NCBI GenBank assembly: GCA_030425145.1
Contig: JAUHVK010000009.1
Location: 1 to 64,000 of the forward strand
Source: Alphaproteobacteria bacterium
GTDB taxonomy: Bacteria > Pseudomonadota > Alphaproteobacteria > Rhodobacterales > Rhodobacteraceae
Length of the DNA: 64,000 nucleotides
Direction: 5' to 3'
Position numbers and translations under genes: made by a program
Shown: positions 14,571-24,027 of the stretch, piece after piece
How the letters are laid out: each line of letters opens with the position of its first letter
Position numbering within the stretch: position 1 is the stretch's first letter
The notes under the pieces: generated by a model
Told to the model about the DNA's origin: nothing
Databases searched by the model: none
Seen by the model: only the letters and a program-made list of their open reading frames with translations

Positions 14571-16733
14571 ATGACTGATTCACGACGCGGAAAGAACCGT
14601 CTGGTCGCGGACCGGCGATACCCCAAGACGCCACCGAAAGCATCGAAGCCTCGCAAAGCCGCCACAGCCAAGCGGTCACCGACGCGCGCCAAGGCCAAAC
14701 GCGGTGGGATCATCGGGTTCTTCACAGGGATCATAAGCTGGATACTGCGCTTTATCTTGCGCCTGTTCGTGCGTGCGGGGATCGTCGCCGCAATCATCGT
14801 GGCCGGATTTGTCGCCTACGAATACACCACGCTTCCGGATGTCTCCGATGCGCTGGACGGGCGGGCACGCGGATCGGTGCAGCTTTTGGACCGCGACGGC
14901 GTGGCCTTTGCGTGGCGCGGCGACCAGTTTGGCGGCGTGGTGACGACGGATACGGTATCGCCGCATCTCAAGAACGCCGTGATCGCCACCGAGGACCGGC
15001 GCTTTTACAGCCATTTCGGCATCTCACCGCGCGGCATTGCATCGGCGGTGCGGATCAACCTGTCGGAGGGGCGCGGGCCGCTGTCGGGGCATGGCGGGTC
15101 CACGATCACTCAACAGACGGCGAAACTTTTGTGTCTGGGGGTCACCTATGACCCGAACGATTGGAAGAATGAGGCGGAATATGTCGCCGATTGCCGTCGT
15201 GGATCGCTGTACCGCAAGGCCAAGGAAGCGGTCTACGCGCTTGCGATGGAGCTCAAGTATACCAAGGACGAGATCCTCTCGATCTACCTGAACCGCGCAT
15301 ACATGGGCGGTGGGGCCTACGGCGCGGCGGCGGCGTCGGACCGGTATTTCTCAAAACCAGCCTCGGCCCTGACACCGCAAGAAGGTGCAATGATCGCCGG
15401 CCTTCTGACCGCACCATCAAGCCTTGCGCCGACATCGAACCTCGAGCGGTCGCAGGCGCGAGCCGCAACCGTATTACGGCTGATGAACGAACAAGGCTAC
15501 CTTACCGACGCGGAAACACGCGCCGCACAGGCGAACCCCGCCACGCTGTCGGACAAGGCCAAAACCCAGACCGGTGGATACTTCGCGGACTGGGTCATGC
15601 AGTCGGGCCCAGATTTCTTTACCCGCGACACGACAGAAGACGTGGTGATTTCCACAACGCTGGACCAGCGCATCCAAGCGGCCGCGGAAGAGGCGATCAA
15701 GACCGTCTTTGCCAACAAGGTACGCGAAGGGTCCAAGGCGCAGGCGGCGATTGTCGTGATGTCGGCAGATGGTGCCGTGCGCGGCATGGTGGGTGGACGC
15801 CAAACCAACGTGTCCGGCGTCTTCAACCGCGCAACACAGGCCAAGCGGCAGACCGGATCGGCGTTCAAACCCTTTGTCTATGCCACCGCGCTTGAACTTG
15901 GATACAGCCCGTATGACCGCGTGCAGGATGAACCCTTCTGCATGAACATTCCCGGCTCCGGCCAGTGGTGCCCCGAGAACTATTCCGGCGATTATTTTGG
16001 GTCGGTGACTTTGACAGAAGCGCTGGCCAAGAGCCTCAACATCCCGGCGATAAAGATTTCCGAATCCGTGGGCCGAGATCTGGTGCGCAAAGTGTCCGAG
16101 GATTTCGGGATACAGAGTTCGCTTACCGACACCCCCGCACTGGCGCTTGGCGCGTCCGAGGCATCGCTGCTGGAAATGACCGGGGCCTATGCCGGTATTC
16201 TGAACGGTGGCTCGTCCGTGACGCCCTACGGCCTAAAGGAATTGCGGCTGGTTGGAGAAGATCAGCCATTGATGGGCACGGGTGGCGGCATTGGCGAACG
16301 GGTCATCACCGAGGATGCCGCGCGCCAATTGGTCTGGATGATGGAAAAGGTTGTCAGCCAAGGCACCGGTGGTCGTGCCAAGCTGGGGGACCGGCAGGTC
16401 GCTGGCAAGACAGGGACATCACAGGAAGCCCGCGATGCGTGGTTCATCGGCTTTACGGCGGATTACGTCACGGGCGTATGGATGGGCTATGATGACAACA
16501 CGCCGCTGGCCGGGGTGACCGGCAGCGGCCTGCCTGCCGAGATCTGGCACGAAGCGATGGTGCGCGTTCATGAAGGGTTGCCGGTGCGGCCACTGCCCAT
16601 GACCGAGCCAACCCCGCCGCGTCAGGTCGCGCAGCCGCAACCACAACCCTCCCAGCCACGGGGAAACCAAGGCGGAAGCGGGTTGGAAAACGCGATCAAC
16701 GACATCTTGCAGAGTATCTTCGGGCGAAACTGA
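14571..16733 (+). CDS. Class A penicillin-binding protein (PBP1A family)
   Basis: The protein has 720 residues. A basic cytoplasmic N-terminus (about 1-45) and a membrane segment (about 60-85) come first. Next is a GT51 glycosyltransferase domain with EDRRFYSHFGISPRG, GSTITQQTAK and ALELKYTKDEILSIYLNRAYMGGGAYG-type motifs. The transpeptidase domain has the active-site TGSAFKPFVYA, SxN (SLNIPAI) and KTGTS. It polymerises and cross-links peptidoglycan. The C-terminal tail is Pro/Gln/Gly-rich and probably disordered. The start is divergent from glnK. Confidence 0.95.
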   Translation: MTDSRRGKNRLVADRRYPKTPPKASKPRKAATAKRSPTRAKAKRGGIIGFFTGIISWILRFILRLFVRAGIVAAIIVAGFVAYEYTTLPDVSDALDGRARGSVQLLDRDGVAFAWRGDQFGGVVTTDTVSPHLKNAVIATEDRRFYSHFGISPRGIASAVRINLSEGRGPLSGHGGSTITQQTAKLLCLGVTYDPNDWKNEAEYVADCRRGSLYRKAKEAVYALAMELKYTKDEILSIYLNRAYMGGGAYGAAAASDRYFSKPASALTPQEGAMIAGLLTAPSSLAPTSNLERSQARAATVLRLMNEQGYLTDAETRAAQANPATLSDKAKTQTGGYFADWVMQSGPDFFTRDTTEDVVISTTLDQRIQAAAEEAIKTVFANKVREGSKAQAAIVVMSADGAVRGMVGGRQTNVSGVFNRATQAKRQTGSAFKPFVYATALELGYSPYDRVQDEPFCMNIPGSGQWCPENYSGDYFGSVTLTEALAKSLNIPAIKISESVGRDLVRKVSEDFGIQSSLTDTPALALGASEASLLEMTGAYAGILNGGSSVTPYGLKELRLVGEDQPLMGTGGGIGERVITEDAARQLVWMMEKVVSQGTGGRAKLGDRQVAGKTGTSQEARDAWFIGFTADYVTGVWMGYDDNTPLAGVTGSGLPAEIWHEAMVRVHEGLPVRPLPMTEPTPPRQVAQPQPQPSQPRGNQGGSGLENAINDILQSIFGRN

Positions 16734-16815
16734 CACCCATCGCAATCGTGGAAAATCCCTTCCCATTTGCGGCAGTGCGCAATAGCGTCCGCACAACCGA
16801 TAAAGGGGAGACACA

Positions 16816-17277
16816 ATGACAAACGCCATCGACGCCCGCCTTGCAGAACTTGGGCTGACCCTGCCAGACGCGCCTGCGCCTGCCGCGAATTACGTGCCCT
16901 TCGTTCAGACCGGCAAACAGGTTTACGTTTCGGGCCAGCTGCCCACCGGACCGGATGGGTTGATCAAAGGCAAACTTGGCGATGATCTCGACGCCGAAGC
17001 CGGCGCAGAAGCTGCAAAATACTGCGCTCTGGCGCTCCTGTCGCAGGCGCGCAAAGCCGCCGGCGGTGATCTGAGCCGGGTGCGTGTGGTCAAACTGGTG
17101 GGCTTCGTTAACTCGACCGCCGATTTCGGCGACCAGCCCAAGGTGGTGAACGGTGCGTCTGATCTGATGGTCAATGTGCTGGGGGACAATGGTCGTCACG
17201 CGCGCTCTGCTGTATCAGCGGCATCCTTGCCGTTTGGCGTCGCTGTCGAAGTCGAAGGGATTTTCGAACTGCTATGA
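16816..17277 (+). CDS. RidA family protein (YjgF/YER057c/UK114)
   Basis: The protein has 153 residues, the longer RidA subgroup. Core motifs are GKQVYVSGQLPTGPDG, then VVKLVGFVNSTADFGDQPKVVNGASDL and ARSAVSAASLPFGVAVEVEGIFE, which carries the conserved Arg of the RidA site. RidA proteins deaminate reactive enamine/imine intermediates. Subgroup activity varies. ATG follows AAAGGGGAG. The stop overlaps the GDPD start (ATGA). Confidence 0.93.
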   Translation: MTNAIDARLAELGLTLPDAPAPAANYVPFVQTGKQVYVSGQLPTGPDGLIKGKLGDDLDAEAGAEAAKYCALALLSQARKAAGGDLSRVRVVKLVGFVNSTADFGDQPKVVNGASDLMVNVLGDNGRHARSAVSAASLPFGVAVEVEGIFELL

Positions 17278-18029
17278 CCCGGCTGCCGTCCGCGTTCCTG
17301 ACCCGCCCGATTGCACATCGCGGCTTGCACAACAAAGCCGAAGGGGTGATCGAAAACAGCCCCTCGGCCTTTGCCGCCGCGATCGCGGCCGGGTATCCCA
17401 TTGAGCTTGACCTGCAACTGTCGCGCGATGGTGTACCGATGGTGTTTCACGACGAAACGCTTAACCGGCTAGCCAACGAGACAGGCGCCGTTCGGGCGCG
17501 GGATGCTGCGGAACTTGAGACAATCACTCTCAAGGGCGGTACCGACCGAATCCCGACGCTGGTGCGCATGTTGGAACAGGTCAACGGAGCCGTGCCGCTG
17601 TTGATCGAACTGAAGGACCAACATGGCGAAATGGGCGAAACCGATGGCGTTCTGGAACAGGCCGCGCTCGGAGTTCTAAAGAACTATGCAGGCCCGTTTG
17701 CGCTCATGTCGTTCAACCCAAGCATGGTCGCCAAGGTGGCAGAGCTATCGCCAGACACCCCCCGCGGGATCATCAGCAGTGCATGGCGCAAGATCGACGA
17801 GCCGCATGTGCCGGTGGATCGGCGGGCCGAATTGGCCGCCATTCCCGACTTTGAGGAGATCGGGGCGGATTTTCTCAGCCACGACCACACCAATCTGGAC
17901 GCGCCACGTGTGGAACAACTCAAGGCGCGAGGTGTGCCGATCCTGTGCTGGACGATCCGCAGCCCGGAGCAGGAACGCATGGCCCGAAAGGTTGCCGACA
18001 ACATCACGTTTGAAGGATACACGGCTTGA
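17274..18029 (+). CDS. Glycerophosphodiester phosphodiesterase
   Basis: The protein has 251 residues. The catalytic N-terminus (IAHRGLHNKAEGVIENS, then IELDLQLSRDGVPMVFHDETLNRL) has the conserved His-Arg, Glu-Asn and E-x-D residues of GDPD. There is no signal peptide, so it is cytoplasmic. It hydrolyses glycerophosphodiesters to glycerol-3-phosphate and an alcohol. It overlaps ridA by 4 bp; the next gene starts 48 bp downstream. Confidence 0.95.
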   Translation: MTRLPSAFLTRPIAHRGLHNKAEGVIENSPSAFAAAIAAGYPIELDLQLSRDGVPMVFHDETLNRLANETGAVRARDAAELETITLKGGTDRIPTLVRMLEQVNGAVPLLIELKDQHGEMGETDGVLEQAALGVLKNYAGPFALMSFNPSMVAKVAELSPDTPRGIISSAWRKIDEPHVPVDRRAELAAIPDFEEIGADFLSHDHTNLDAPRVEQLKARGVPILCWTIRSPEQERMARKVADNITFEGYTA

Positions 18030-18077
18030 TCTGCGCCTGATCAGACCCACGTAGCATCGCGTAACCAAGGAACGGAC

Positions 18078-19277
18078 ATGTCCGACCCAACCGACGCGCC
18101 CACAATTGCCATTTCGATGTACGGATCCCTGTCGCAGATTGCGGAAGAGGACTGGGATGCCTGCGCCTGCCCGGAAGTGGCAGATGGTGGGCGTGCCTAT
18201 GATCCGTTTACCACCCATCGTTGGCTGAAAGCGTTTGAAGGCAGTCGCTCGGTCGGGGCGGGGACTGGCTGGGATCCGCGCTACATGACCGCCGAGATGG
18301 ATGGTCAGGTCATCGCCTGCGCGCCGCTTTATGCGAAAAGCCACAGTCAGGGCGAATACATCTTTGATCACAACTGGGCCCATGCTTGGGAACGCGCGGG
18401 CGGGCGGTATTATCCGAAGCTTCAGATCGCAGTGCCCTTCACACCAGCCACTGGCCGCCGGTTCCTGACCCGCCCGGGTTTCGAGGTCGAAGGGATCAGC
18501 GCCTTGGTACAAGGTGCGGTGCAGGTAGCGTCCGAGAACGAGCTTTCCTCGCTTCACATCACCTTCTGCACCGAGGCCGAAGCGATTGCCGGAGAGCAGA
18601 TCGGGCTGTTGCGCCGACGCACGCAGCAATATCATTGGGAAAATCGGGGATATGCCGATTTCAGCGCGTTTCTGGCCGACCTGAGTTCGCGCAAGCGCAA
18701 GACGATCCGAAAGGAACGCGAGCGGGCGCAGGCGTTCGGTGGCACGATCCACCAGTTCACCGGAGATCAGATCCAGCCGGAACACTGGGATGCGTTCTGG
18801 ACGTTCTATCAGGACACCGGCGCGCGCAAATGGGGGACGCCGTATCTTACCCGAAAGTTCTTTGACATCGCGCAGGAACGGTTGCGCGACGACATCCTTC
18901 TGGTGATGGCCGAACGCGACGGTCGCTGGGTTGCCGGAGCGATGAACGTGATCGGGCGCGAAACGCTCTATGGCCGCTATTGGGGCTGTGTCGAGGACCA
19001 TCCCTGTCTGCATTTCGAACTCTGCTACTATCAGGCGATGGATTACGCGATTGCGCAGGGGATGCGCCGGGTCGAAGCCGGTGCGCAGGGTGAACACAAA
19101 CTGGCGCGCGGATATCTGCCGGTTTACACCCATTCGCTGCACTGGGTGGGCGACCCCGGTTTTTCCGACGCGATTGCACGTTATCTTCGGGCGGAAGCAG
19201 AGGCCGTTGACCAGGACATCGACGTTCTGACCAGCTATGGCCCCTTCCGCAAAGATACCATGGAGGATCACCAATGA
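18078..19277 (+). CDS. GNAT/FemAB-like N-acyltransferase (DUF482, peptidogalycan biosynthesis family)
   Basis: The protein has 399 residues. Family segments are [55 protein letters not shown], and near the C-terminus [21 protein letters not shown] plus [16 protein letters not shown]. The double GNAT fold resembles FemAB aminoacyl or acyl transferases. The true reaction is unknown. It is cytoplasmic. ATG 18078 has AAGGAA upstream. It overlaps phhB by 4 bp. Confidence 0.9.
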   Translation: MSDPTDAPTIAISMYGSLSQIAEEDWDACACPEVADGGRAYDPFTTHRWLKAFEGSRSVGAGTGWDPRYMTAEMDGQVIACAPLYAKSHSQGEYIFDHNWAHAWERAGGRYYPKLQIAVPFTPATGRRFLTRPGFEVEGISALVQGAVQVASENELSSLHITFCTEAEAIAGEQIGLLRRRTQQYHWENRGYADFSAFLADLSSRKRKTIRKERERAQAFGGTIHQFTGDQIQPEHWDAFWTFYQDTGARKWGTPYLTRKFFDIAQERLRDDILLVMAERDGRWVAGAMNVIGRETLYGRYWGCVEDHPCLHFELCYYQAMDYAIAQGMRRVEAGAQGEHKLARGYLPVYTHSLHWVGDPGFSDAIARYLRAEAEAVDQDIDVLTSYGPFRKDTMEDHQ

Positions 19278-19564
19278 CCGAGAAACTTTCTGACACGGCG
19301 CGCAAGACTGTTCTTGGCCCGCTGCTCGACGCAGGTTGGTCCCTAGTCGATGGTAAAGACGCGATCACCAAGACTTACAAATTCAAAGATTTCACCGAGG
19401 CCTTTGGCTGGATGGCGCGTGCAGCGCTTTGGGCCGAGAAGTGGAACCATCATCCGGAATGGTCAAACGTCTACAACAAGGTCGAGGTCACACTGACGAC
19501 ACATGACGTTGACGGGCTGTCCAGTCTGGACGCCAAATTGGCTCGCAAACTGGATAATCTTTGA
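19274..19564 (+). CDS. phhB: 4a-hydroxytetrahydrobiopterin dehydratase (pterin-4a-carbinolamine dehydratase)
   Basis: The protein has 96 residues, full length for the family. The signature is complete: [18 protein letters not shown], then [17 protein letters not shown], with the active-site histidines. It dehydrates the carbinolamine formed by aromatic amino acid hydroxylases and can act in pterin recycling. No phenylalanine hydroxylase gene is in the window. It is last in the run from ridA, and a terminator follows. Confidence 0.96.
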   Translation: MTEKLSDTARKTVLGPLLDAGWSLVDGKDAITKTYKFKDFTEAFGWMARAALWAEKWNHHPEWSNVYNKVEVTLTTHDVDGLSSLDAKLARKLDNL

Positions 19565-19569
19565 CGTTG

Positions 19570-19612
19570 CAGCGCCGATTTGGCGCTGTGATCTGAAAAT
19601 TCACAGTTTTTT
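19570..19612 (+). terminator. Terminator after phhB
   Basis: Two overlapping hairpins: CAGCGCC-GATTT-GGCGCTG (19570-19588) and CTGTGA...TCACAG (19586-19606), the latter followed by six T. The two are mutually exclusive, and the second is the terminator form. Confidence 0.7.
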
Positions 19613-19674
19613 CCGTGCGCTCTTGGGCTGCGGTTTGGTAGCGTCACACGAGTTGTTTGTGTCCGTGTGGCTTT

Positions 19675-21414
19675 ATGTATCCGTCGACCAATGAACGCCT
19701 GACCCATCTTGTCTACGAAGCATCGCTGGACAATTCGCTTCTGCCCGAGTTGATCCTTGAATTGACCGAGCAGGTGCAGATGGCCGCCGATGGGCGCATG
19801 ATCGAGGCTGACCAACGCCACGATCTGAGCGATCTGATGATGCATTTCCGGCGGGCTATCGAAATCTCGGAAAAGATGGTGCGCTTGCAGGAACGCGAAT
19901 CCGATCTGGAAGCGGTGCTGGGCACGTTTGCCGTAGGGATCGCCTTGGTCGATGACAACGGCGCACCGATTGTTATCAATCGGGCGATGCAGGAAACCGG
20001 ACTGGCGCTAAACGCGCCAATCAAACTGCTGCCCGCGGGAAGTTCGGACAAGACGGCGGGCCAGGCGAAAACCCTTTCGCGCTGGGTGTCAGAGTCGAAC
20101 CGCCTGGAGAGTCCGCAATCGCTTATGACGCGGGACAGCGAGACCAACTATCTGCTGCTGCCGCGCCACGAGGCGATCCGCATGGGGTTCCCGGCCAAGG
20201 CGGCTGCGGTTCTGGTCGCGACCAACCCGAACACGGCGGACGGTCTGCGGGCGTTGGCCAGTGCCCATGATCTGACCCTGCGCGAACAAGCCCTTGTGCG
20301 CGGGTTGATGGAGACCAGCGATCTGCGAAAGGCCAGCGCGGCGATGGGGATCAGCTATGAATCAGGGCGCACCTATCTCAAGCGGGTGTTCGAAAAGACC
20401 GGCATTTCAAGTCAGGTTGACCTGATCAACACCATTGCGAAAAGCCCCCTGTCGATGTTCCGGGAGCGCGAGACTACGGATGCAGAGCGTTTTCAGGTAC
20501 GGCGGCTGCTGCGCTTGCCGGATGGGCGCATGCTCGAATACTTCATCCTCGGACCAGAGGACGGCAGACCTGTCGTGCTATTCGATGCGCTGTCGGGGTC
20601 ATCTATCGACCTGACAGGATTTCCGCGCCAGTACCTTGAGCATCTCGACCACTACGGTGTGCGGCTGATCATGCCTTGTCGGCCGGGCATCTATCGGTCG
20701 GATTTTAAGAAGATGGCCAGTCTGAGGGACTTTGCGCCCGATCTGGAATGTCTCTTCGATGACTTGGGCTATGAACAAGTCTCGCTGATGAGCTTTTCCT
20801 TCGGGTCGGGCATCGCGCTGGCCACGGCACATGAGATTCCAGAGCGGATAAGCAAAGTGCTGCTCTCATCCCCCAGCTATCCCGTTTACAAACATGAAAA
20901 CTGGCGCGAGCTGGACCAGTTCTACCACCTCTCTGCCGTGCTGGCGCAGCGCTGGCCGGCCATGTTCCGTCAACTGATCCCATTCCTTGTGCGGTCCATC
21001 ATCCAGAACGCGCCACGTTACATGGAACGCTATTGCAAAAGGACGCCAAGCGCCCACGACGTCGAATTGCTATCGCATCCGACCATCGGCATCCGGTCAT
21101 CAAAAATGCTCGAAGAACGGACCGCAGGCGGCGTCAACGGCATGGTCGAGGAAAACCTGCTCAATGCGCGCGGATGGGATTTCGACGTGCGGCACATTCT
21201 GGCCGAGGTCGAGATCTACCACGGGGCAGACGATAATGTCGCGCCTGCTCAGGGAGGTGAATTGCTGTCTCAGCATTTGCTTCATGCAAGCTTTACGCTG
21301 TTCGATGACAAGGGCCATTACCAACACATTTCAAGCTGGCCGTGGATGGTGGCCCGCGCAGCAGGACTGGACGTGGCACCTTATAACCGGACCTACTGCA
21401 TCCCAACTATCTGA
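19675..21414 (+). CDS. LuxR-type HTH regulator fused to an alpha/beta hydrolase
   Basis: I chose ATG 19675 (MYPSTNERLTHLVYEA); the track begins six codons earlier. Neither has a clear ribosome site. The protein has 579 residues in three parts. An N-terminal region (about 1-195) has a coiled segment and a PAS-like stretch (GTFAVGIALVDDNGAPIVINRAM). A LuxR-type HTH (about 200-260) contains LTLREQALVRGLMETSDLRK. The alpha/beta hydrolase part (about 275-579) has a nucleophile elbow SFSFGSG, an Asp in HGADDNVAP and a His in KGHYQH. The triad appears intact although the elbow's first Gly is Ser. The family is a regulator with a possible hydrolase or ligand-sensing domain, and its targets are unknown. 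Confidence 0.85.
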   Translation: MYPSTNERLTHLVYEASLDNSLLPELILELTEQVQMAADGRMIEADQRHDLSDLMMHFRRAIEISEKMVRLQERESDLEAVLGTFAVGIALVDDNGAPIVINRAMQETGLALNAPIKLLPAGSSDKTAGQAKTLSRWVSESNRLESPQSLMTRDSETNYLLLPRHEAIRMGFPAKAAAVLVATNPNTADGLRALASAHDLTLREQALVRGLMETSDLRKASAAMGISYESGRTYLKRVFEKTGISSQVDLINTIAKSPLSMFRERETTDAERFQVRRLLRLPDGRMLEYFILGPEDGRPVVLFDALSGSSIDLTGFPRQYLEHLDHYGVRLIMPCRPGIYRSDFKKMASLRDFAPDLECLFDDLGYEQVSLMSFSFGSGIALATAHEIPERISKVLLSSPSYPVYKHENWRELDQFYHLSAVLAQRWPAMFRQLIPFLVRSIIQNAPRYMERYCKRTPSAHDVELLSHPTIGIRSSKMLEERTAGGVNGMVEENLLNARGWDFDVRHILAEVEIYHGADDNVAPAQGGELLSQHLLHASFTLFDDKGHYQHISSWPWMVARAAGLDVAPYNRTYCIPTI

Positions 21415-21441
21415 CCTGCGATCACGCGCGTCATCACTTTG

Positions 21442-21455
21442 TCCCCAATTGGGGA
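21442..21455. repeat. Perfect 14-bp palindrome downstream of the LuxR-hydrolase gene
   Basis: TCCCCAATTGGGGA followed by TTTTG, 28 bp after the stop codon. It could be a short weak terminator or an operator for the gene at 21535. Confidence 0.45.
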
Positions 21456-21534
21456 TTTTGCGACATTCCGGCATTCCGTAGAGTCACCTTACTGAGCCTT
21501 TTCAGTGCCAAATTATTTTAAATAAGTCTTTGTA

Positions 21535-22191
21535 ATGCCAAATATTTTAACCAAGGTCGCCGCCTATGAGCGCTTGGCGCGAGAGCGTCAAATGGTATCG
21601 CTTATTGATCGGGACATCATAGCTTTAGGCGGCGACTTTATCCCTCTGAGATCCGATTGGGTCTCGCTTTACTATGACACTGCACACAAGATCGTATCCG
21701 ACGATGGCGGCCAATATGCCTACCGGGCGATCACCACATGAGGCGAATTGCTGTGGCTCGTGTTTTCAACCGGCAAGTCGCGCGGTTATCACTCCGAGGC
21801 GGCCTGCCCGTTTGACGCTTTTGAAGAAGCCAGGGCCGCGCTGGACCAACGCCGCGCGATCAAGTCACGCTGGAATGACGTCACATCCCTTGCCCGCAAC
21901 CTGCGGCAAGGGCGAATGCGGTTCGATATCCTGATTGAGGATTCCCTGACTTCGCCCCTGTGCTCAATGGGAACGCGGCATTTCCTACGCACGGTTGGGC
22001 TTGCCGGGATTACCCGGATCTCCGGGTTCAAGCTGGCGTGGCTGATGCTGCTGGAGCCGCAACTTGGCTTCGTGATCCATCAGGCAGCATTGCGCGAAGG
22101 TGTCTTGAACGCCGATGGCGCCGCGCAAACTGTCTCCGGCAAGACCAAACCCGTGAGAGTTCAGCCGAACCCGGCAGTACAGGTCAGTTGA
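21535..22191 (+). pseudogene. Conserved-hypothetical ORF interrupted by one in-frame TGA
   Basis: Two track ORFs (21535-21741 and 21748-22191) are in the same frame and separated only by TGA at 21739-21741. Read through, they give one protein of about 218 residues: MPNILTKVAAYERLARERQ...YRAITT, then the stop, then GELLWLVFSTGKSRGYHSEA and a longer C-terminal part ending in NPAVQVS. The second half has no ATG/GTG start near the stop. The simplest reading is a nonsense mutation, for example CGA or TGG to TGA. Recoding is possible, but I see no selenocysteine element. I recognise no named domain. An imperfect direct repeat (TGCCAAAT..TTTTAA, about 30 bp apart) spans the start codon. Confidence 0.65.
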
Positions 22192-22267
22192 CCACAGAGC
22201 GTTCGGGTGAGGAGCCAGATCGTTTTCTGCTTTTCCTTGCCCGAGCGCTTCGCCTAACCTGCCCGCA

Positions 22268-23215
22268 ATGCTGGGTTATATCGTCAAACGACTGATCTCA
22301 CTTGCCATAAGCCTGATTGTGGCCTCGGTGGTTATTTTCGTCGTGGTCGAGATCGCACCTGGCGATCCAGCGAGCTTCATGCTGGGTATCAACGCGCAGC
22401 CGGATACGGTCGCCGCCTTGCGCACCGAGCTGGGACTGGATCAATCAAAGTTCGACCGCTACCTGAGCTGGGTCGGTGGGATGCTGACCGGAGATTTCGG
22501 CACGTCCTACACTTATCGGACGCCGGTGGCGCAGATGATCGTGGACCGGATGTGGGTGTCCCTTCCGCTTGCGCTTTTTGCCCTGACACTGTCGACCTTG
22601 ATTGCCTTTCCAGCGGGTATCTTCGCCGCTGCGCGCCGGGGTGGTCCGGGCGATCTGGCGGTAACGGGCGCGACCCAGTTGGGCGTCGCCATCCCGAATT
22701 TCTGGTTCGCAATGATGCTCGTGTTGATCTTTGCGATCCAGTTACGCTGGTTCAGCGCCGGTGGCTTTCCCGGTTGGGAGAAAGGTTTTTGGGGTGGGAT
22801 GAAGGCCCTGACCTTGCCCGCGATCGCCTTAGCACTGCCGCAGGCGGCGATCCTGACCCGCGTGATGCGGTCTTCGCTGCTCGACATTCTGGGCGAGGAC
22901 TTCATGCGCACTGCCCGCGCCAAGGGGCTGTCGGCGCGTCAGGCGCTCTGGCGGCACGGGCTGCGTAACGCTTTGATCCCCGTGCTGACGATCATCGGCC
23001 TGCAATTCGCCTTTCTGCTGGCCGGTGCAATCATCATCGAGCAGGTGTTCTTTCTGCCGGGCCTTGGGCGGCTGATCTTTCAGGCCATCACCCAGCGCGA
23101 CCTGATTGTGGTTGAGTCGGTGGTGATGCTCCTTGTCTTCGCTGTGATCATGGTGAACTTCCTCGTTGATCTGGCCTATGCGGCCGTCGATCCGCGCCTG
23201 AGGACACGGGTATGA
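22268..23215 (+). CDS. ABC transporter permease, peptide/nickel type (DppB-like)
   Basis: The protein has 315 residues and six membrane segments. It has the DppB start (MLGYIVKRLISLAISLIVAS) and the EAA loop region (FMRTARAKGLSARQALWRHGLRNALIPV). Family proteins form the first half of a peptide, nickel or glutathione importer channel. It is first in a tight operon, its stop overlapping the next start by 4 bp. No substrate-binding gene precedes it. The ORF upstream is the TGA-interrupted one. Confidence 0.95.
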   Translation: MLGYIVKRLISLAISLIVASVVIFVVVEIAPGDPASFMLGINAQPDTVAALRTELGLDQSKFDRYLSWVGGMLTGDFGTSYTYRTPVAQMIVDRMWVSLPLALFALTLSTLIAFPAGIFAAARRGGPGDLAVTGATQLGVAIPNFWFAMMLVLIFAIQLRWFSAGGFPGWEKGFWGGMKALTLPAIALALPQAAILTRVMRSSLLDILGEDFMRTARAKGLSARQALWRHGLRNALIPVLTIIGLQFAFLLAGAIIIEQVFFLPGLGRLIFQAITQRDLIVVESVVMLLVFAVIMVNFLVDLAYAAVDPRLRTRV

Positions 23216-24027
23216 GCCGCAATCTGATCCTTGGCGGTTTGCTCACCAGCGTGTTCGTGGTTGCAGCACTGCTTTCGTTTGTCTGGACCCCGGACAGCGT
23301 CGAGGCAATGAACATCACCAACCGCCTGAAGCCGCCCAGCGCGAACAACCTACTGGGCACCGATCACTTCGGGCGGGACATTTTGTCGATGCTGATGGTC
23401 GGCGCGCGCACGTCGATCGCCGTTGCTTTGGTCGCGGTCGGTATCGGCATGGGCCTTGGTGTGCCCCTGGGTCTCGCCGCCGCCGCACGGCGCGGTGGGA
23501 TGCTGGACGAGGTCATCATGCGGATGAACGACCTGATCTTCGCCTTCCCGTCGCTGGTCATCGCAATCCTGATCACGGCCGTCTTTGGCCCTTCTGCCAC
23601 CAACGCGATCATCGCCATCGGCATCTTCAACATCCCGGTCTTTGCCCGCATCACGCGCGGCGCGGCGCTCAGCCTGTGGAAGCGCGAATTCATCATGGCC
23701 GCGCAGGTGTCCGGAAAGACCCGTACCCGGATCAGTGTGGAGCATATCCTGCCAAACGTGGCGAACCTGCTGATCGTGCAGGGGACGATACAGTTCAGCC
23801 TCGGCATTTTGGCCGAAGCAGGCCTGAGCTACGTGGGCCTTGGAGCACAGCCGCCGATCCCAAGCTGGGGGCGGATGCTGGCAGATGCGCAAACGATGGT
23901 GTCCCTTGCCCCGCATGTGGCGCTGATCCCCGGCCTGACGATTGTGGCGATGGTGCTGGGGCTGAACCTGCTGGGCGACGGGCTGCGCGATGCGCTCGAT
24001 CCGCGCCTCAAGGTGGTCCGCGCATGA
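23212..24027 (+). CDS. ABC transporter permease, peptide/nickel type (DppC-like)
   Basis: The protein has 271 residues. An N-terminal membrane helix is followed by NNLLGTDHFGRDILSMLMVGARTS, the DppC hallmark, and the EAA-type loop REFIMAAQVSGKTRTRISVEHILPN. It pairs with the DppB-like permease. It overlaps both neighbours by 4 bp (ATGA), so expression should be stoichiometric. Confidence 0.95.
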   Translation: MSRNLILGGLLTSVFVVAALLSFVWTPDSVEAMNITNRLKPPSANNLLGTDHFGRDILSMLMVGARTSIAVALVAVGIGMGLGVPLGLAAAARRGGMLDEVIMRMNDLIFAFPSLVIAILITAVFGPSATNAIIAIGIFNIPVFARITRGAALSLWKREFIMAAQVSGKTRTRISVEHILPNVANLLIVQGTIQFSLGILAEAGLSYVGLGAQPPIPSWGRMLADAQTMVSLAPHVALIPGLTIVAMVLGLNLLGDGLRDALDPRLKVVRA

